Source: Streptomyces sp. SW4 (GTDB taxonomy: Bacteria; Actinomycetota; Actinomycetes; Streptomycetales; Streptomycetaceae). Taken from it: 64,000 nt of DNA. Every line of letters starts with the position of its first letter. Position 1 is the stretch's first letter. The DNA is taken from contig QKWM01000004.1 of the NCBI GenBank assembly GCA_003248315.1, positions 2,787,001 through 2,851,000 on the forward strand. Reading direction: 5' to 3'. This document shows positions 41,206-50,573 of this stretch, piece by piece. The notes under the pieces were generated by a model that worked only from the letters and a program-made list of their open reading frames with translations, was not told the DNA's origin and did not search any database. The position numbers were made by a program, and so were the translations under genes.

Positions 41206-41928
41206 ATGCTGTTTTCCGGCAAGGGCAAGCACCGTCGTCCGTCCAAGGCCACCCGCGCCATCGCCGTCGCCGGTGTCACCGGCGCCGCCGTCGCCGCCCC
41301 GCTGATGGCGGCCGGCAACGCCTCCGCCGCCACCGCCTCCGAGTGGGACGCCGTCGCCCAGTGCGAGTCCGGCGGCAACTGGTCCATCAACACCGGCAAC
41401 GGCTACTACGGCGGTCTGCAGTTCTCCGCCTCCACCTGGGCCGGCTACGGCGGCACCCAGTACGCGGCCACCGCCGACCAGGCCACCAAGGCGCAGCAGA
41501 TCGAGATCGCCGAGAAGGTCCTCGCGGGCCAGGGCAAGGGTGCCTGGCCGGTCTGTGGCAAGAACCTCTCCAGCACGCCGTACACCGGCGGCGGCTCCAC
41601 CGGCTCCACCGGCTCCACCGGTGCCTCGGAGGGCGGCAGCACCGCCTCCGGCACCGAGAACCGCCAGGCCGAGCAGCCGGCCTCCCGCTCGCAGGAGCGC
41701 CCGGCCGCGCCCAAGGCCGAGGAGAGCAAGAAGACCGTCACCACCCCGACCGGCAAGAAGGTCAAGAAGGGCGACGGCGAGTACAAGGTCGTCAAGGGCG
41801 ACACCCTCAGCTCCATCGCCGAGGAGAAGGGCGTCGAGGGCGGCTGGGAGAAGCTCTTCCAGCTGAACGACGACATCGTCCAGGACGCCGACCTGATCTA
41901 CCCGGGCCAGCAGCTGCACCTGAAGTAG
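41206..41928 (+). CDS. rpfA: Resuscitation-promoting factor RpfA
   Basis: An intact 240-residue secreted muralytic enzyme. Signal peptide (about 1-42, ending GNASAATA), Rpf domain (SEWDAVAQCESGGNWSINTG with catalytic Glu, YYGGLQFSASTWAGYGG) to about residue 115, a Gly/Ser/Thr then Lys/Glu-rich spacer, and a C-terminal LysM (GEYKVVKGDTLSSIAEEKGV, LIYPGQQLHL) that binds peptidoglycan. It acts in spore germination and growth. Expression should be riboswitch-controlled through the preceding leader. It ends at a strong terminator before eno. Confidence 0.95.
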   Translation: MLFSGKGKHRRPSKATRAIAVAGVTGAAVAAPLMAAGNASAATASEWDAVAQCESGGNWSINTGNGYYGGLQFSASTWAGYGGTQYAATADQATKAQQIEIAEKVLAGQGKGAWPVCGKNLSSTPYTGGGSTGSTGSTGASEGGSTASGTENRQAEQPASRSQERPAAPKAEESKKTVTTPTGKKVKKGDGEYKVVKGDTLSSIAEEKGVEGGWEKLFQLNDDIVQDADLIYPGQQLHLK

Positions 41929-41945
41929 GCAGCGGCCCGCAGTCT

Positions 41946-41985
41946 CCCGCCCCGGTGTGTGTTCCCCCGTACACACCGGGGCGGG
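41946..41985 (+). terminator. Terminator of rpfA
   Basis: A perfect 15-bp stem (41946-41960 with 41971-41985) with a 10-base loop lies 17 bases after the rpfA stop. Confidence 0.85.
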
Positions 41986-42046
41986 CCCGTGTCCGGGGCG
42001 GGTGTCCGTCGGCCCGTCCGTTGTCCTGTCCGTTGGCCCGGATCAT

Positions 42047-42065
42047 TTGTTCCGTTCGGAAACAA
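42047..42065. promoter_or_regulatory. Palindromic site in the eno promoter region
   Basis: TTGTTCCGTTCGGAAACAA is an imperfect palindrome in an AT-richer patch, 147 bases before the eno start. It may be an operator or overlap the eno promoter. Confidence 0.4.
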
Positions 42066-42211
42066 TTTACTCTCGGTTCTGTCCACAGGGTGGGTGACCG
42101 GCTGGCCGATCGCCCGGAGCCGGTTAGGCTCATCCCGCAGAGCCCCACGGCCGGCCCGCACAGCCACCGCGGACCTGCCCAACAGCGTCACATTCCACGA
42201 AGGAGATGCTC

Positions 42212-43491
42212 GTGCCGTCCATCGACGTCGTCGTAGCCCGGGAAATCCTGGACTCCCGAGGCAACCCCACGGTCGAGGTCGAGGTCGGCCTCGACGACGG
42301 CAGCACGGGTCGTGCCGCCGTCCCGTCCGGCGCCTCCACCGGCGCCTTCGAGGCCATCGAGCTCCGCGACGGCGACTCGAACCGCTACCTCGGCAAGGGT
42401 GTCGAGAAGGCCGTCCTGGCCGTCATCGAGCAGATCGGCCCGGAGCTGGTCGGCTACGACGCCACCGAGCAGCGCCTGATCGACCAGGCCATGTTCGATC
42501 TGGACGCCACCGACAACAAGGGCTCCCTCGGCGCCAACGCCATCCTCGGCGTCTCCCTCGCCGTGGCCCACGCCGCCTCCGAGGCCAGCGACCTGCCGCT
42601 CTTCCGCTACCTGGGCGGCCCCAACGCGCACCTGCTGCCGGTGCCGATGATGAACATCCTGAACGGCGGCGCGCACGCCGACTCCAACGTGGACATCCAG
42701 GAGTTCATGATCGCCCCGATCGGCGCGGAGTCCTTCTCCGAGGCCCTGCGCTGGGGCACCGAGGTGTACCACACCCTGAAGAAGGTCCTGAAGAACAAGG
42801 GCCTGTCCACCGGCCTCGGCGACGAGGGCGGCTTCGCCCCGAACCTGGACTCCAACCGCGCCGCCCTCGACCTGATCATCGAGGCCATCAAGGAGGCCGG
42901 CTACACCCCCGGCGAGCAGGTCGCCCTGGCCCTGGACGTGGCCGCCAGCGAGTTCCACAAGGACGGCGTGTACGTCTTCGAGGGCAAGGAGCGCACCGCC
43001 GCCGAGATGACCGCGTACTACGCGGAGCTGGTCGAGGCCTACCCGCTGGTCTCCATCGAGGACCCGCTGAACGAGGAGGACTGGGAGGGCTGGAAGACCA
43101 TCACCGCCGAGCTCGGTGACAAGGTCCAGCTCGTCGGCGACGACCTGTTCGTCACCAACCCGAGCGCCTCCAGCGCGGCATCGACGAGAACGCCGGCAAC
43201 GCCCTGCTCGTCAAGGTCAACCAGATCGGCTCGCTCACCGAGACGCTGGACGCCGTCGAGCTGGCCCAGCGCAACGGCTTCAAGTGCATGATGTCCCACC
43301 GCTCCGGCGAGACCGAGGACGTCACCATCGCCGACCTGGCCGTCGCCACCAACTGCGGCCAGATCAAGACCGGCGCCCCGGCCCGCTCCGAGCGCGTCGC
43401 CAAGTACAACCAGCTGCTGCGCATCGAGGAGATCCTCGACGACGCCGCGGTGTACGCCGGCCGCAGCGCCTTCCCGCGCTTCAAGGGCTGA
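42212..43491 (+). CDS. eno: Enolase
   Basis: Enolase interconverts 2-phosphoglycerate and phosphoenolpyruvate in glycolysis, and binds Mg2+. 426 residues after restoring one base at 43159-43161. Signatures are REILDSRGNPTVEVEV, PSGASTGAFEAIELRDGD, metal ligands in ALDVAASEF, VSIEDPL and VGDDLFVTNP, catalytic Lys in LLVKVNQIGS and MSHRSGETED. I chose GTG 42212 because AAGGAG ends 6 bases before it; the ATG at 42206 abuts that site. It opens the conserved actinobacterial order eno, divIC-like, DUF501, ppx. Confidence 0.96.
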
Positions 43492-43587
43492 CCGGCCCGG
43501 TAGAAGGCAGCGTCGTCCGTACGTCCCCGTACCCGGTCCCGTACCGTGTGCGGGGACGTACGCGCGTGCACGGGAGGCGGAAGCGAG

Positions 43588-44064
43588 ATGGCCGTGAAGG
43601 ACCGGGACCGTTTCTCCACCGCGACCAGGATCCGGCTGCTGGGGGAGCAGACCGCGGCCCGGGTCTACCGCTCGCAGACCAGGCGCCAGGCCCGCCGTTC
43701 GCGGCTGACCGGCCGGGCGGCGCTGCTGGCGCTGGTGGTCTGCTCGCTCGTGGTGGCCCTGGCCTACCCGCTGCGGCAGTACATCGCCCAGCGCGCCGAG
43801 ATCGCCGACCTCGAACGGCAGAAGGCGCGGGCCGCGCAGCGGGTCGAGGAACTGCGCGACCTCAAGGCGCGCTGGCAGGACGACGCGTACGCGGCCCAGC
43901 AGATCCGGCTGCGGCTGCACTACGTGCTGCCCGGGGAGACCGGGTACATCATGCGCAACCCCGACCCGGCCAGGAAGTCCCGCACCGGCCTCGGCGCGGC
44001 CGACCGCCCCTTCTACCGCAACCTCCTGGACGGGGTGGACAAGGCCGACGCCGCCGACCGCTGA
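43588..44064 (+). CDS. divIC: Septum formation initiator (DivIC/FtsB family)
   Basis: 158 residues. Positively charged N-terminus, one membrane helix (AALLALVVCSLVVALAYPL, about 46-66), then an outside coiled coil (EIADLERQKARAAQRVEEL) and the family motif YIMRNPDP. It belongs to the division complex with FtsL and FtsQ. Placement right after eno is the standard actinobacterial position for this gene. The symbol is given by context and family. Confidence 0.9.
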   Translation: MAVKDRDRFSTATRIRLLGEQTAARVYRSQTRRQARRSRLTGRAALLALVVCSLVVALAYPLRQYIAQRAEIADLERQKARAAQRVEELRDLKARWQDDAYAAQQIRLRLHYVLPGETGYIMRNPDPARKSRTGLGAADRPFYRNLLDGVDKADAADR

Positions 44065-44157
44065 GCCGCCCGGGCCGGCCCGACGCCCGGCGCGCCCGAC
44101 CCCGAGGCCGGCGGGCGCCCGACACCGACCAGACAGAAAGACACCCTGAAGACAGCC

Positions 44158-44808
44158 ATGGAAACGCCCCCGCCGCCCACCCCGCGCACCGAGCCCACGG
44201 ACGCGGACGTCGAGGCCTTCAAGCAGCAGCTCGGGCGTCCGCCGCGCGGGCTGCGCGCCATCGCCCACCGGTGCCCCTGCGGGCAGCCCGACGTCGTGGA
44301 GACGGCCCCCCGGCTGCCCGACGGCACGCCCTTCCCGACGCTGTACTACCTGACGTGCCCGCGCGCCTCCTCGGCGATCGGGACGCTGGAGGCGAACGGC
44401 GTGATGAAGGAGATGACCGAGCGGCTGGCCGCCGACCCGGTGCTGGCCGCCGCCTACCGGGCCGCGCACGAGGACTACATCCGGCGCCGCGACGAGATCG
44501 AGGAGCTGAAGAACTTCCCCAGCGCGGGCGGCATGCCGGACCGGGTGAAGTGCCTGCACGTGCTGGTCGCCCACTCGCTGGCGGCCGGTCCCGGCGTCAA
44601 CCCGCTGGGCGACGAGGCGCTGGCGATGCTGCCCGAGTGGTGGCGCAAGGGGCCGTGCGTGACGGCCACCGGCCAGGAGCAGGCCCAGGACCAGGAGCAG
44701 GCCCAGGACCAGGACCAGGACCAGGACCAGGACCCGGCCCAGGACCAGGGCCCGGCCGGCGACGGGTCCGGGAACGGGAACGGGGCGAACGGGGAGGACG
44801 CACAGTGA
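44158..44808 (+). CDS. DUF501 protein with Gln/Asp repeat tail
   Basis: 216 residues. The DUF501 domain (about 15-165) has GRPPRGLRAIAHRCPCGQP, FPTLYYLTCPR and RVKCLHVLVAHSLA, with conserved cysteines and His that may bind a metal. The function is unknown, but the family is conserved between the divIC-like gene and ppx in actinobacteria. The C-terminal tail (about 175-200) is a QDQD/QEQAQ repeat encoded by CAGGAC/CAGGAG units at 44680-44750. It ends as GTGA with ppx, indicating coupling. Confidence 0.88.
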   Translation: METPPPPTPRTEPTDADVEAFKQQLGRPPRGLRAIAHRCPCGQPDVVETAPRLPDGTPFPTLYYLTCPRASSAIGTLEANGVMKEMTERLAADPVLAAAYRAAHEDYIRRRDEIEELKNFPSAGGMPDRVKCLHVLVAHSLAAGPGVNPLGDEALAMLPEWWRKGPCVTATGQEQAQDQEQAQDQDQDQDQDPAQDQGPAGDGSGNGNGANGEDAQ

Positions 44809-45746
44809 CCCGGGTCGCCGCCGTCGACTGCGGTACGAACTCCATCCGGCTGCTGGTCGCCGACACCGATCCGGCCACCGGCGAGCTGACCGACCTCGAC
44901 CGGCGCATGACGATCGTGCGGCTCGGCCAGGGCGTCGACCGCACCGGCCGGCTGGCCCCCGAGGCGCTGGAGCGGACCTTCGCCGCGTGCCGCGAGTACG
45001 CCGAGGTCATCAAGGAGCACGGCGCCGAACGGGTGCGCTTCGTGGCCACCTCCGCCTCCCGCGACGCCGAGAACCGGGACGAGTTCGTCCGCGGTGTCGT
45101 GGACATCCTCGGCGTCGAGCCGGAGGTGATCACCGGCGACCAGGAGGCCGAGTTCTCCTTCACCGGCGCCACCAGGGAACTGACCGGGCGGGCGGATCTG
45201 CACCGGCCCTTCCTGGTGGTGGACATCGGCGGCGGCTCGACCGAGTTCGTCGTCGGCGACGACCGGGTGCGCGCCGCCCGCTCCGTCGACGTGGGCTGCG
45301 TCCGGATGACCGAGCGCCACCTGGTCCGGGACGGCGAGGTGACCGACCCGCCCACCGAGGAGCAGATCGCCGCCATGCGGGCCGACATCGAGGCGGCCCT
45401 CGACCTGGCCGAGCGGACCGTGCCGCTGCGCGAGGCGCGCACGCTGGTGGGGCTGGCCGGGTCGGTGACGACGGTCGCGGCGATCGCCCTGGACCTGCCC
45501 GAGTACGACTCGGCGGCCATCCACCACTCCCGGATCGGCCTGGACCGGGTCCGCGAGATCTCCCGCCGGCTGCTGCACTCCACCCACGCCGAGCGCGCCG
45601 CGATCCCCTCCATGCACCCGGGCCGCGTCGACGTGATCGCGGCCGGCGCCCTGGTGCTGCTGGCGGTCATGGAGCGGATGGGCGCCGAGGAGGTCGTCGT
45701 CAGCGAGCACGACATCCTGGACGGCATCGCCTGGTCGGTGTCCTGA
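44805..45746 (+). CDS. ppx: Exopolyphosphatase (Ppx/GppA family)
   Basis: 313 residues. This is the short actinobacterial form with only the two ASKHA ATPase-fold domains. Motifs: VAAVDCGTNSIRLLVAD at the start, FVATSASRDAENRDEF, TGDQEAEFSFTGA with the catalytic Glu, VVDIGGGSTEFV and LAGSVTTVAAIALDL. It degrades polyphosphate or, like GppA, converts pppGpp to ppGpp; sequence alone does not separate these. GTG 44805 overlaps the DUF501 stop. Confidence 0.92.
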   Translation: MTRVAAVDCGTNSIRLLVADTDPATGELTDLDRRMTIVRLGQGVDRTGRLAPEALERTFAACREYAEVIKEHGAERVRFVATSASRDAENRDEFVRGVVDILGVEPEVITGDQEAEFSFTGATRELTGRADLHRPFLVVDIGGGSTEFVVGDDRVRAARSVDVGCVRMTERHLVRDGEVTDPPTEEQIAAMRADIEAALDLAERTVPLREARTLVGLAGSVTTVAAIALDLPEYDSAAIHHSRIGLDRVREISRRLLHSTHAERAAIPSMHPGRVDVIAAGALVLLAVMERMGAEEVVVSEHDILDGIAWSVS

Positions 45747-45760
45747 CCGGATCCGGTCGG

Positions 45761-45796
45761 ACCGGTCCGACCGGTCCGACCGGTCCGACCGGTCGG
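45761..45796. repeat. 9-bp tandem repeat (ACCGGTCCG), four copies
   Basis: Copies at 45761, 45770, 45779 and 45788 (the last with one change) begin 14 bases after the ppx stop. Because ACCGGT is palindromic, the array can fold into hairpins and may act as the ppx terminator. Confidence 0.8.
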
Positions 45797-45867
45797 GCCG
45801 GACGGGACGGGCAGGTCGGGCCGGGACGGGCCGGGCGGCGCCGGGCGCTGTCGCGGGGCCGCGGGCC

Positions 45868-45939
45868 GGCCCGGTCAGCGGCCCGGTCAGCGGCCCGGTC
45901 AGCGGCCCGGTCAGCGGCCCGGTCAGCGGCCTGGTCAGC
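45868..45939. repeat. 12-bp tandem repeat (GGCCCGGTCAGC), six copies
   Basis: Six exact-period units run from 45868 to 45939; the sixth has C to T. If the PP2C frame is taken literally, the array would encode an Asp-Arg-Ala-Ala tail. With one base restored at 45951-45954 the gene stops at 45935 and the array is essentially intergenic between convergent genes. Slippage should make its copy number variable between strains. Confidence 0.85.
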
Positions 45940-47111
45940 GGCTCGGCGGCGGGGCGGTCGCTCGGCGACGGTGACGGCCATCAGCGCCAGGTCGTCGGCG
46001 AGCATGCCGCCCGCATGCCGGTGGACCAGGCGGGCCAGGGTCTCCACCGTGGTCGGCGGTCCCTGCCGCCAGGCGGTGCGCAGCCCCTCCTCGGGGGAGA
46101 AGAACACGCCGTCGCCGTCCCGGGCCTCCAGCAGGCCGTCGGTGCACAGCAGCAGCAGCCCGCCGGGGCCGAAGGGGCGGGTCTCGTACGCCCAGGGGCC
46201 CGGGTCCAGCTCGCCGAGCCCGAGCGGGAGCCCGGTGTCGGCCGGCGCCCACTCCCGGACCCCGGCCTCGTCGGCGAGGTACGCCGGGCAGTGGCCCCGG
46301 CTCAGCAGCCGCACCTCGGTCTCGCCCGGCGGGATCTCGGCGAGGGCCGCGGTGATGAACCGCTCGCCGTCCGTTCCCGGGCACCGGCCGCCCCCTGCCC
46401 GGCGCGGACGGCGGCCAGGTCCTGGAAGTGCCGCGTGACGGCCTCGTCGAGGTGGCGGGCGAGCATCGGCAGCGTCCGAGTGTGGTGCGCCGCCTCCCGG
46501 AAGCTGCCCACCAGGGCCGCCACGGCCGGGATGGCGTCCAGGCCCTTGCCGCGGACGTCGCCGACGAGCAGCCGTACGCCGTACCGGGTGTGCTCGGCCG
46601 CGTACAGGTCCCCGCCCACGGCCGCCGAGTGCGAGGCGGCCTCGTAGCGCACGGCGATCCAGATGCGGCCCAGCCAGGCCCGGACCGGGGGCAGCACGGC
46701 GCGCTGGGCGAACTCGGCGGCCTTCCAGGCACCGGCGAGCCGCCGGCGCAGCGACAGCCGCAGGGCGGACAGGGGCACGGCGAACCAGGTGAGCAGGAGC
46801 AGGGCGAGATAGTCCGTGAGCCGGTGGCCGCCGTCGTCCGTCAGCTGCCGGGTGACCAGCAGCAGCAGTCCGGCCGCGCTGTTGAGCACCGCCAGCAGCA
46901 CCACCATGGGCAGGGAGTACACGCAGGCGGCCATCATCGCGCTCAGGACCAGCAGCGAGTTGGCGGTGACGGCCGCGGGGGTGGCCGTCTCGATGACGAC
47001 GGCCAGCGCGATCAGGGCCACGGGCAGCCACCGCGCCCACTGCGGCAGCGGGAGGTCCTCGGCCTCCGGGGTGTGGGTGAGCAGCCCCGTCGCGCGGCGG
47101 TGCGGACTCAT
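45935..47111 (-). CDS. Membrane PP2C-type serine/threonine phosphatase (SpoIIE family)
   Basis: 392 residues after restoring bases at 46371-46372 and, by inference, 45951-45954. An N-terminal membrane domain with about five hydrophobic helices (residues 25-145) lacks any recognised sensor. The phosphatase domain (about 165-385) has AAVGGDLYAAEHTRYGVRLLVGDVRGKGLDA with the metal-binding Asp residues, a central LLLLCTDGLLEARDGDGVFF and the ending HAGGMLADDLALMAV. These enzymes usually dephosphorylate anti-anti-sigma factors in partner-switch circuits. Without the second correction the frame runs on through the 12-bp repeats to 45700, overlapping ppx. Confidence 0.85.
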
Positions 47112-47544
47112 GCGGCCCCTTTCTCTCTGCCGAGCACCCTAGGGACGACTGAGCAGGTCGGCTAACGTGCGAGCGCGTTCGGGGGTCCCGGGGCGGGCGC
47201 CGGAGGGCGCCGCGAGAAAGTTCGTGAAGTTCTTCACAAGGAATTGGGCCCTCTCGGACGACAAAAGGCCGTCCGTTGACCCTTTTGGGGCTCAACTGCC
47301 CTTTGAACACGTTCAGGAGGGCCTTCGCGGCGGGCCCCGCGGCCGGGCGGCGGCCCCTGGTGCGGCCCTGGCGGCGGGCCGGAGGAGCAGCTCACGCGGC
47401 ATTGACAGCCGGTCGCCCTACACGCTGGTTCCCGTCCGGCGCCATGATCTCCGTCACTGAGCGGCGGATGGTAACACAGCCCTTACCGGAGCTTGTGAAG
47501 GGGCGCACGAACCACCCCCCTGGGGCGGGTGGATACTCGATGGC
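47112..47544. promoter_or_regulatory. ndh/PP2C divergent region with a Rex operator
   Basis: 433 bases with no gene. TCGTGAAGTTCTTCACAA at 47222-47239 matches the Rex consensus TTGTGAANNNNTTCACAA at 13 of 14 fixed positions. A weaker relative, CTTTGAACACGTTCAGGA, lies at 47301-47318 (10 of 14). Rex senses the NADH/NAD+ ratio and represses respiratory genes; ndh is a logical target and I recall it as one in S. coelicolor. The strong site is 306 bases from ndh and 111 from the PP2C start. Confidence 0.7.
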
Positions 47545-48938
47545 ATGAGCACCACGGAGCGTCCCAGGATCCTCGTAGTAGGCGGTGGGTACGTAGGCCT
47601 GTACGCAGCTCGGCGCATCCTCAAGAAGATGCGTTACGGAGAGGCGACCGTCACCGTCGTCGACCCCGGTCGTACATGACCTACCAGCCCTTCCTCCCCG
47701 AAACCGCCGCCGGCAACATCTCCCCCCGGCACGTCGTCGTCCCCCTCAGGCGCGTGCTTCCCAAGGCGGAGGTGCTCACCGGCCGGGTCACCACCATCGA
47801 CCAGGACCGCAAGGTCGCCACGATCGCCCCGCTGACGGGCGAGGCGTACGAGCTGCCCTTCGACTACCTGGTCATCGCGATGGGCGCGGTCTCCCGCACC
47901 TTCCCGATCCCCGGCCTCGCCGAGCAGGGCATCGGCATGAAGGGCATCGAGGAGGCCATCGGCCTGCGCAACCACGTTCTCGAGCAGCTCGACAAGGCCG
48001 ACTCCACCACCGACGAGGAGATCCGCCGCAAGGCGCTCACCTTCGTCTTCATCGGCGGCGGCTTCGCCGGTGCGGAGACCATCGGCGAGGTCGAGGACAT
48101 GGCCCGGGACGCGGCCAAGTACTACACCAACGTGTCCCGTGAGGACATGCGCTTCATCCTCGTCGACGCCGCCGACAAGATCCTCCCCGAGGTCGGCCCC
48201 AAGCTCGGCAAGTACGGCAAGGAGCACCTCGAGGGCCGCGGCGTCGAGGTCTACCTGTCCACGTCCATGGAGTCCTGCGTCGACGGCCACGTGGTGCTGA
48301 AGAACGGCCTCGAGGTCGACTCCAACACCATCGTCTGGACGGCCGGCGTCAAGCCGAACCCGGCCCTGGCCCGCTTCGGCCTGCCGCTGGGTCCCCGCGG
48401 CCACGTCGACTGCGAGCCGACGCTCCAGGTCAAGGGCACCGACTACATCTGGGCCGCGGGCGACAACGCCCAGGTCCCGGACCTGGTCGGCCGCAAGGCC
48501 GGCAACGAGAACGCCTGGTGCCCGCCGAACGCCCAGCACGCGCTGCGCCAGGCCAAGGTGCTCGGCGACAACGTGGTCTCCGGCATGCGGGGCTTCCCGC
48601 AGAAGGAGTACAGCCACGCCAACAAGGGCGCCGTCGCGGGCCTCGGCCTGCACAAGGGCGTCGCGATGATCGTCCTGGGCAAGACCAAGATCAAGCTCAA
48701 GGGCCGGCTCGCCTGGTACATGCACCGCGCGTACCACGGCATGGCGATGCCGACCTGGAACCGCAAGATCCGGGTCTTCGCCGACTGGACGCTCGGCATG
48801 TTCCTCAAGCGCGAGGTCGTCTCGCTCGGCGCGATCGAGTCCCCGCGCGAGGAGTTCTACGAGGCCGCCAAGCCGGCGCCGGTCGCCGCGCCCAGGGCCG
48901 AGGAGTCCAAGGCCGGCGAGAAGGCCAAGGCCTCCTGA
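47545..48938 (+). CDS. ndh: Type II NADH dehydrogenase
   Basis: 464 residues after restoring a base at 47664-47667. This single-subunit, non-proton-pumping enzyme passes electrons from NADH to menaquinone. FAD-binding GGGYVGLYAARRILKK at residues 13-28, NADH-binding FVFIGGGFAGAETIGEV near 170, and WTAGVKPNP and IWAAGDNAQVPD for the second FAD contact. The C-terminal amphipathic region (about 385-445; GRLAWYMHRAYHGMAMP) anchors it to the membrane. A Lys/Ala-rich tail ends the protein. ATG 47545 begins a single-gene unit ended by two hairpins. Confidence 0.95.
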
Positions 48939-48954
48939 CCCCGGCTCAGCCGTA

Positions 48955-49057
48955 GGCCGGCCCGCCGCCCGCACGCGGCGGGCCGGCCGCAGGACCCGCG
49001 ACCCCGTCCTGCTCCCGAAGGGGCCGCCCGCCATCCGTGGTGCGGGCGGCCCCTTCG
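48955..49057 (+). terminator. Two strong hairpins after ndh
   Basis: First hairpin: perfect 14-bp stem (48955-48968 with 48975-48988), 6-base loop, 17 bases after the stop. Second hairpin: 15-bp stem (49016-49030 with 49043-49057), 12-base loop. Tandem terminators isolate ndh from the cfa-type gene. Confidence 0.85.
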
Positions 49058-49198
49058 GCGTGCCCGGGGCCGGCCGGGCCGGGCCGCGGGTCGGCCATTT
49101 TGCGCAGTCATGACCCCGTCGCGGGACTGCGCGACGGCGCCGGCGGTGTTTACGTGGTGACTGAGCATCCGGGCTCGTGTGTCACGGAGGTGTGCGCC

Positions 49199-50497
49199 AT
49201 GGCAGACGCCGCGCTGCGGCTGAGGAACCTCGTCGAACAGCTGCTGGGAGTCCCGCTCCCGGTCCGCATCCGCGCCTGGGACGGTTCGCAGGCGGGCCCG
49301 CCGGGCGCCCCCGCGCTGGTCGTCCGCAACCGCCGGGCCCTGCGCCGGCTGCTGTTCAAACCCGGCGAACTGGGTCTGGCCCGCGCCTGGGTGGCCGGTG
49401 ACCTGGACGTCGAGGGCGACCTCTACACGGCCCTGGACCTGATGGCCGGCCTGATCTGGGAGCGCGGCGAGGACGCCAGGACCCTCGGCCAGGCGCTGCG
49501 CGACCCGGAGGTCCGCGCGGCCGTCCGGGGGCTGGTCAAGCTGGCGGGGCCGCCGCTGCCGCCCGCCCCGCCCGTGGAGGAGGTCCGGCGGCGCCGCGCC
49601 CATCTGCACACCCGCCGCACCGACCGGCGCGCCGTCAGCCACCACTACGACGTCGGCAACGACTTCTACGAGCTGGTCCTCGGCCCGTCCATGGTCTACT
49701 CGTGCGCCTACTGGGAGGAGGGGCCCGGCGCCACGCTGGAGACCGCCCAGCGCGACAAGCTCGAACTGGTCTGCCGCAAGCTCGGCCTGAAGCCCGGTCA
49801 GCGGCTGCTCGACGTCGGCTGCGGCTGGGGCTCGATGGCCGTCCACGCCGCCCGTGAGCACGGCGTGAGCGTCGTCGGCATCACCCTCTCCCAGGAGCAG
49901 GCCGCCTACGCCCGCAAGCGCGTCGCCGACGAGGGGCTCACCGACCGGGTGGAGATCCGCGTCCAGGACTACCGGGACGTCGCCGACGGGCCCTACGACG
50001 CGATCTCCTCCATCGGCATGGCCGAGCACGTCGGCGCCGAACGCTACCTGGACTACGCCCGGAGCCTGTACGCGCTGCTCGCCCCCGGCGGCCGGCTGCT
50101 GAACCACCAGATCGCCCGCCGCCCGCGGCGCGACGAGTCGGCGTACAGCGTGGACGCCTTCATCGACGCCTACGTCTTCCCGGACGGCGAGCTGGCCCCG
50201 CTGGGCACCACCGTCACCCAGCTGGAGCGCGCCGGTTTCGAGGTCCGCGACGTGGAGTCGATCCGCGAGCACTACGCCCTCACCCTGCGCCGCTGGGTCG
50301 CCAACCTGGAGGACGGCTGGCCGCGTGCCGTGCAGCTCACCAGCCCCGGCCGGGCCCGCGTCTGGCGCCTGTACATGGCGGCCTCCGCGCTGTCCTTCGA
50401 GCGCAACCGCATCGGCGTCAACCAGGTCCTGGCGGTGCGGACCCCGGAGGCCGGCTCCTCCGGCCTGCCGCTGCGCACCCGCACCTGGAACACCTGA
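49199..50497 (+). CDS. Cyclopropane-fatty-acyl-phospholipid synthase family methyltransferase
   Basis: 432 residues, intact. It methylates or cyclopropanates double bonds of membrane phospholipids using S-adenosylmethionine. N-terminal lipid-facing region (about 1-120), then RRAVSHHYDVGNDFYELVLG, the SAM site LLDVGCGWGSMAVHAA near residue 203, VGITLSQEQAAYARKR, ISSIGMAEHVG and the C-terminal LRRWVANLEDGW. ATG 49199 has GGAGG 8 bases upstream. Methyl-branching rather than cyclopropane formation cannot be excluded. Confidence 0.9.
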   Translation: MADAALRLRNLVEQLLGVPLPVRIRAWDGSQAGPPGAPALVVRNRRALRRLLFKPGELGLARAWVAGDLDVEGDLYTALDLMAGLIWERGEDARTLGQALRDPEVRAAVRGLVKLAGPPLPPAPPVEEVRRRRAHLHTRRTDRRAVSHHYDVGNDFYELVLGPSMVYSCAYWEEGPGATLETAQRDKLELVCRKLGLKPGQRLLDVGCGWGSMAVHAAREHGVSVVGITLSQEQAAYARKRVADEGLTDRVEIRVQDYRDVADGPYDAISSIGMAEHVGAERYLDYARSLYALLAPGGRLLNHQIARRPRRDESAYSVDAFIDAYVFPDGELAPLGTTVTQLERAGFEVRDVESIREHYALTLRRWVANLEDGWPRAVQLTSPGRARVWRLYMAASALSFERNRIGVNQVLAVRTPEAGSSGLPLRTRTWNT

Positions 50498-50507
50498 TCC
50501 CACGCGA

Positions 50508-50541
50508 CGGGCCCCGCTCCCTCGGCGGGGAGCGGGGCCCG
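50508..50541. terminator. Hairpin between convergent cfa-type and ABC permease genes
   Basis: A perfect 14-bp stem (50508-50521 with 50528-50541) with a 6-base loop, 11 bases after the methyltransferase stop and 33 bases from the opposing stop. Confidence 0.85.
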
Positions 50542-50573
50542 GTCGGGTGTACCGGCGGCGGCCGGTGTCCGGC

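Noticed and set aside
44680..44750. Noncoding tandem repeat between DUF501 and ppx
   Set aside because: It is in frame within the DUF501 gene and encodes its Gln/Asp tail before a coupled GTGA junction.
45700..45934. Asp-Arg-Ala-Ala repeat tail on the PP2C phosphatase
   Set aside because: Adding one base at 45951-45954, consistent with the contraction pattern, stops the gene at 45935 and removes an overlap with ppx.
45868..45939. CRISPR-like array
   Set aside because: The 12-bp units are directly adjacent with no spacers and no cas genes occur in the window.
47301..47318. Second Rex operator as a firm call
   Set aside because: Only 10 of 14 fixed positions match; mentioned as a weak relative only.
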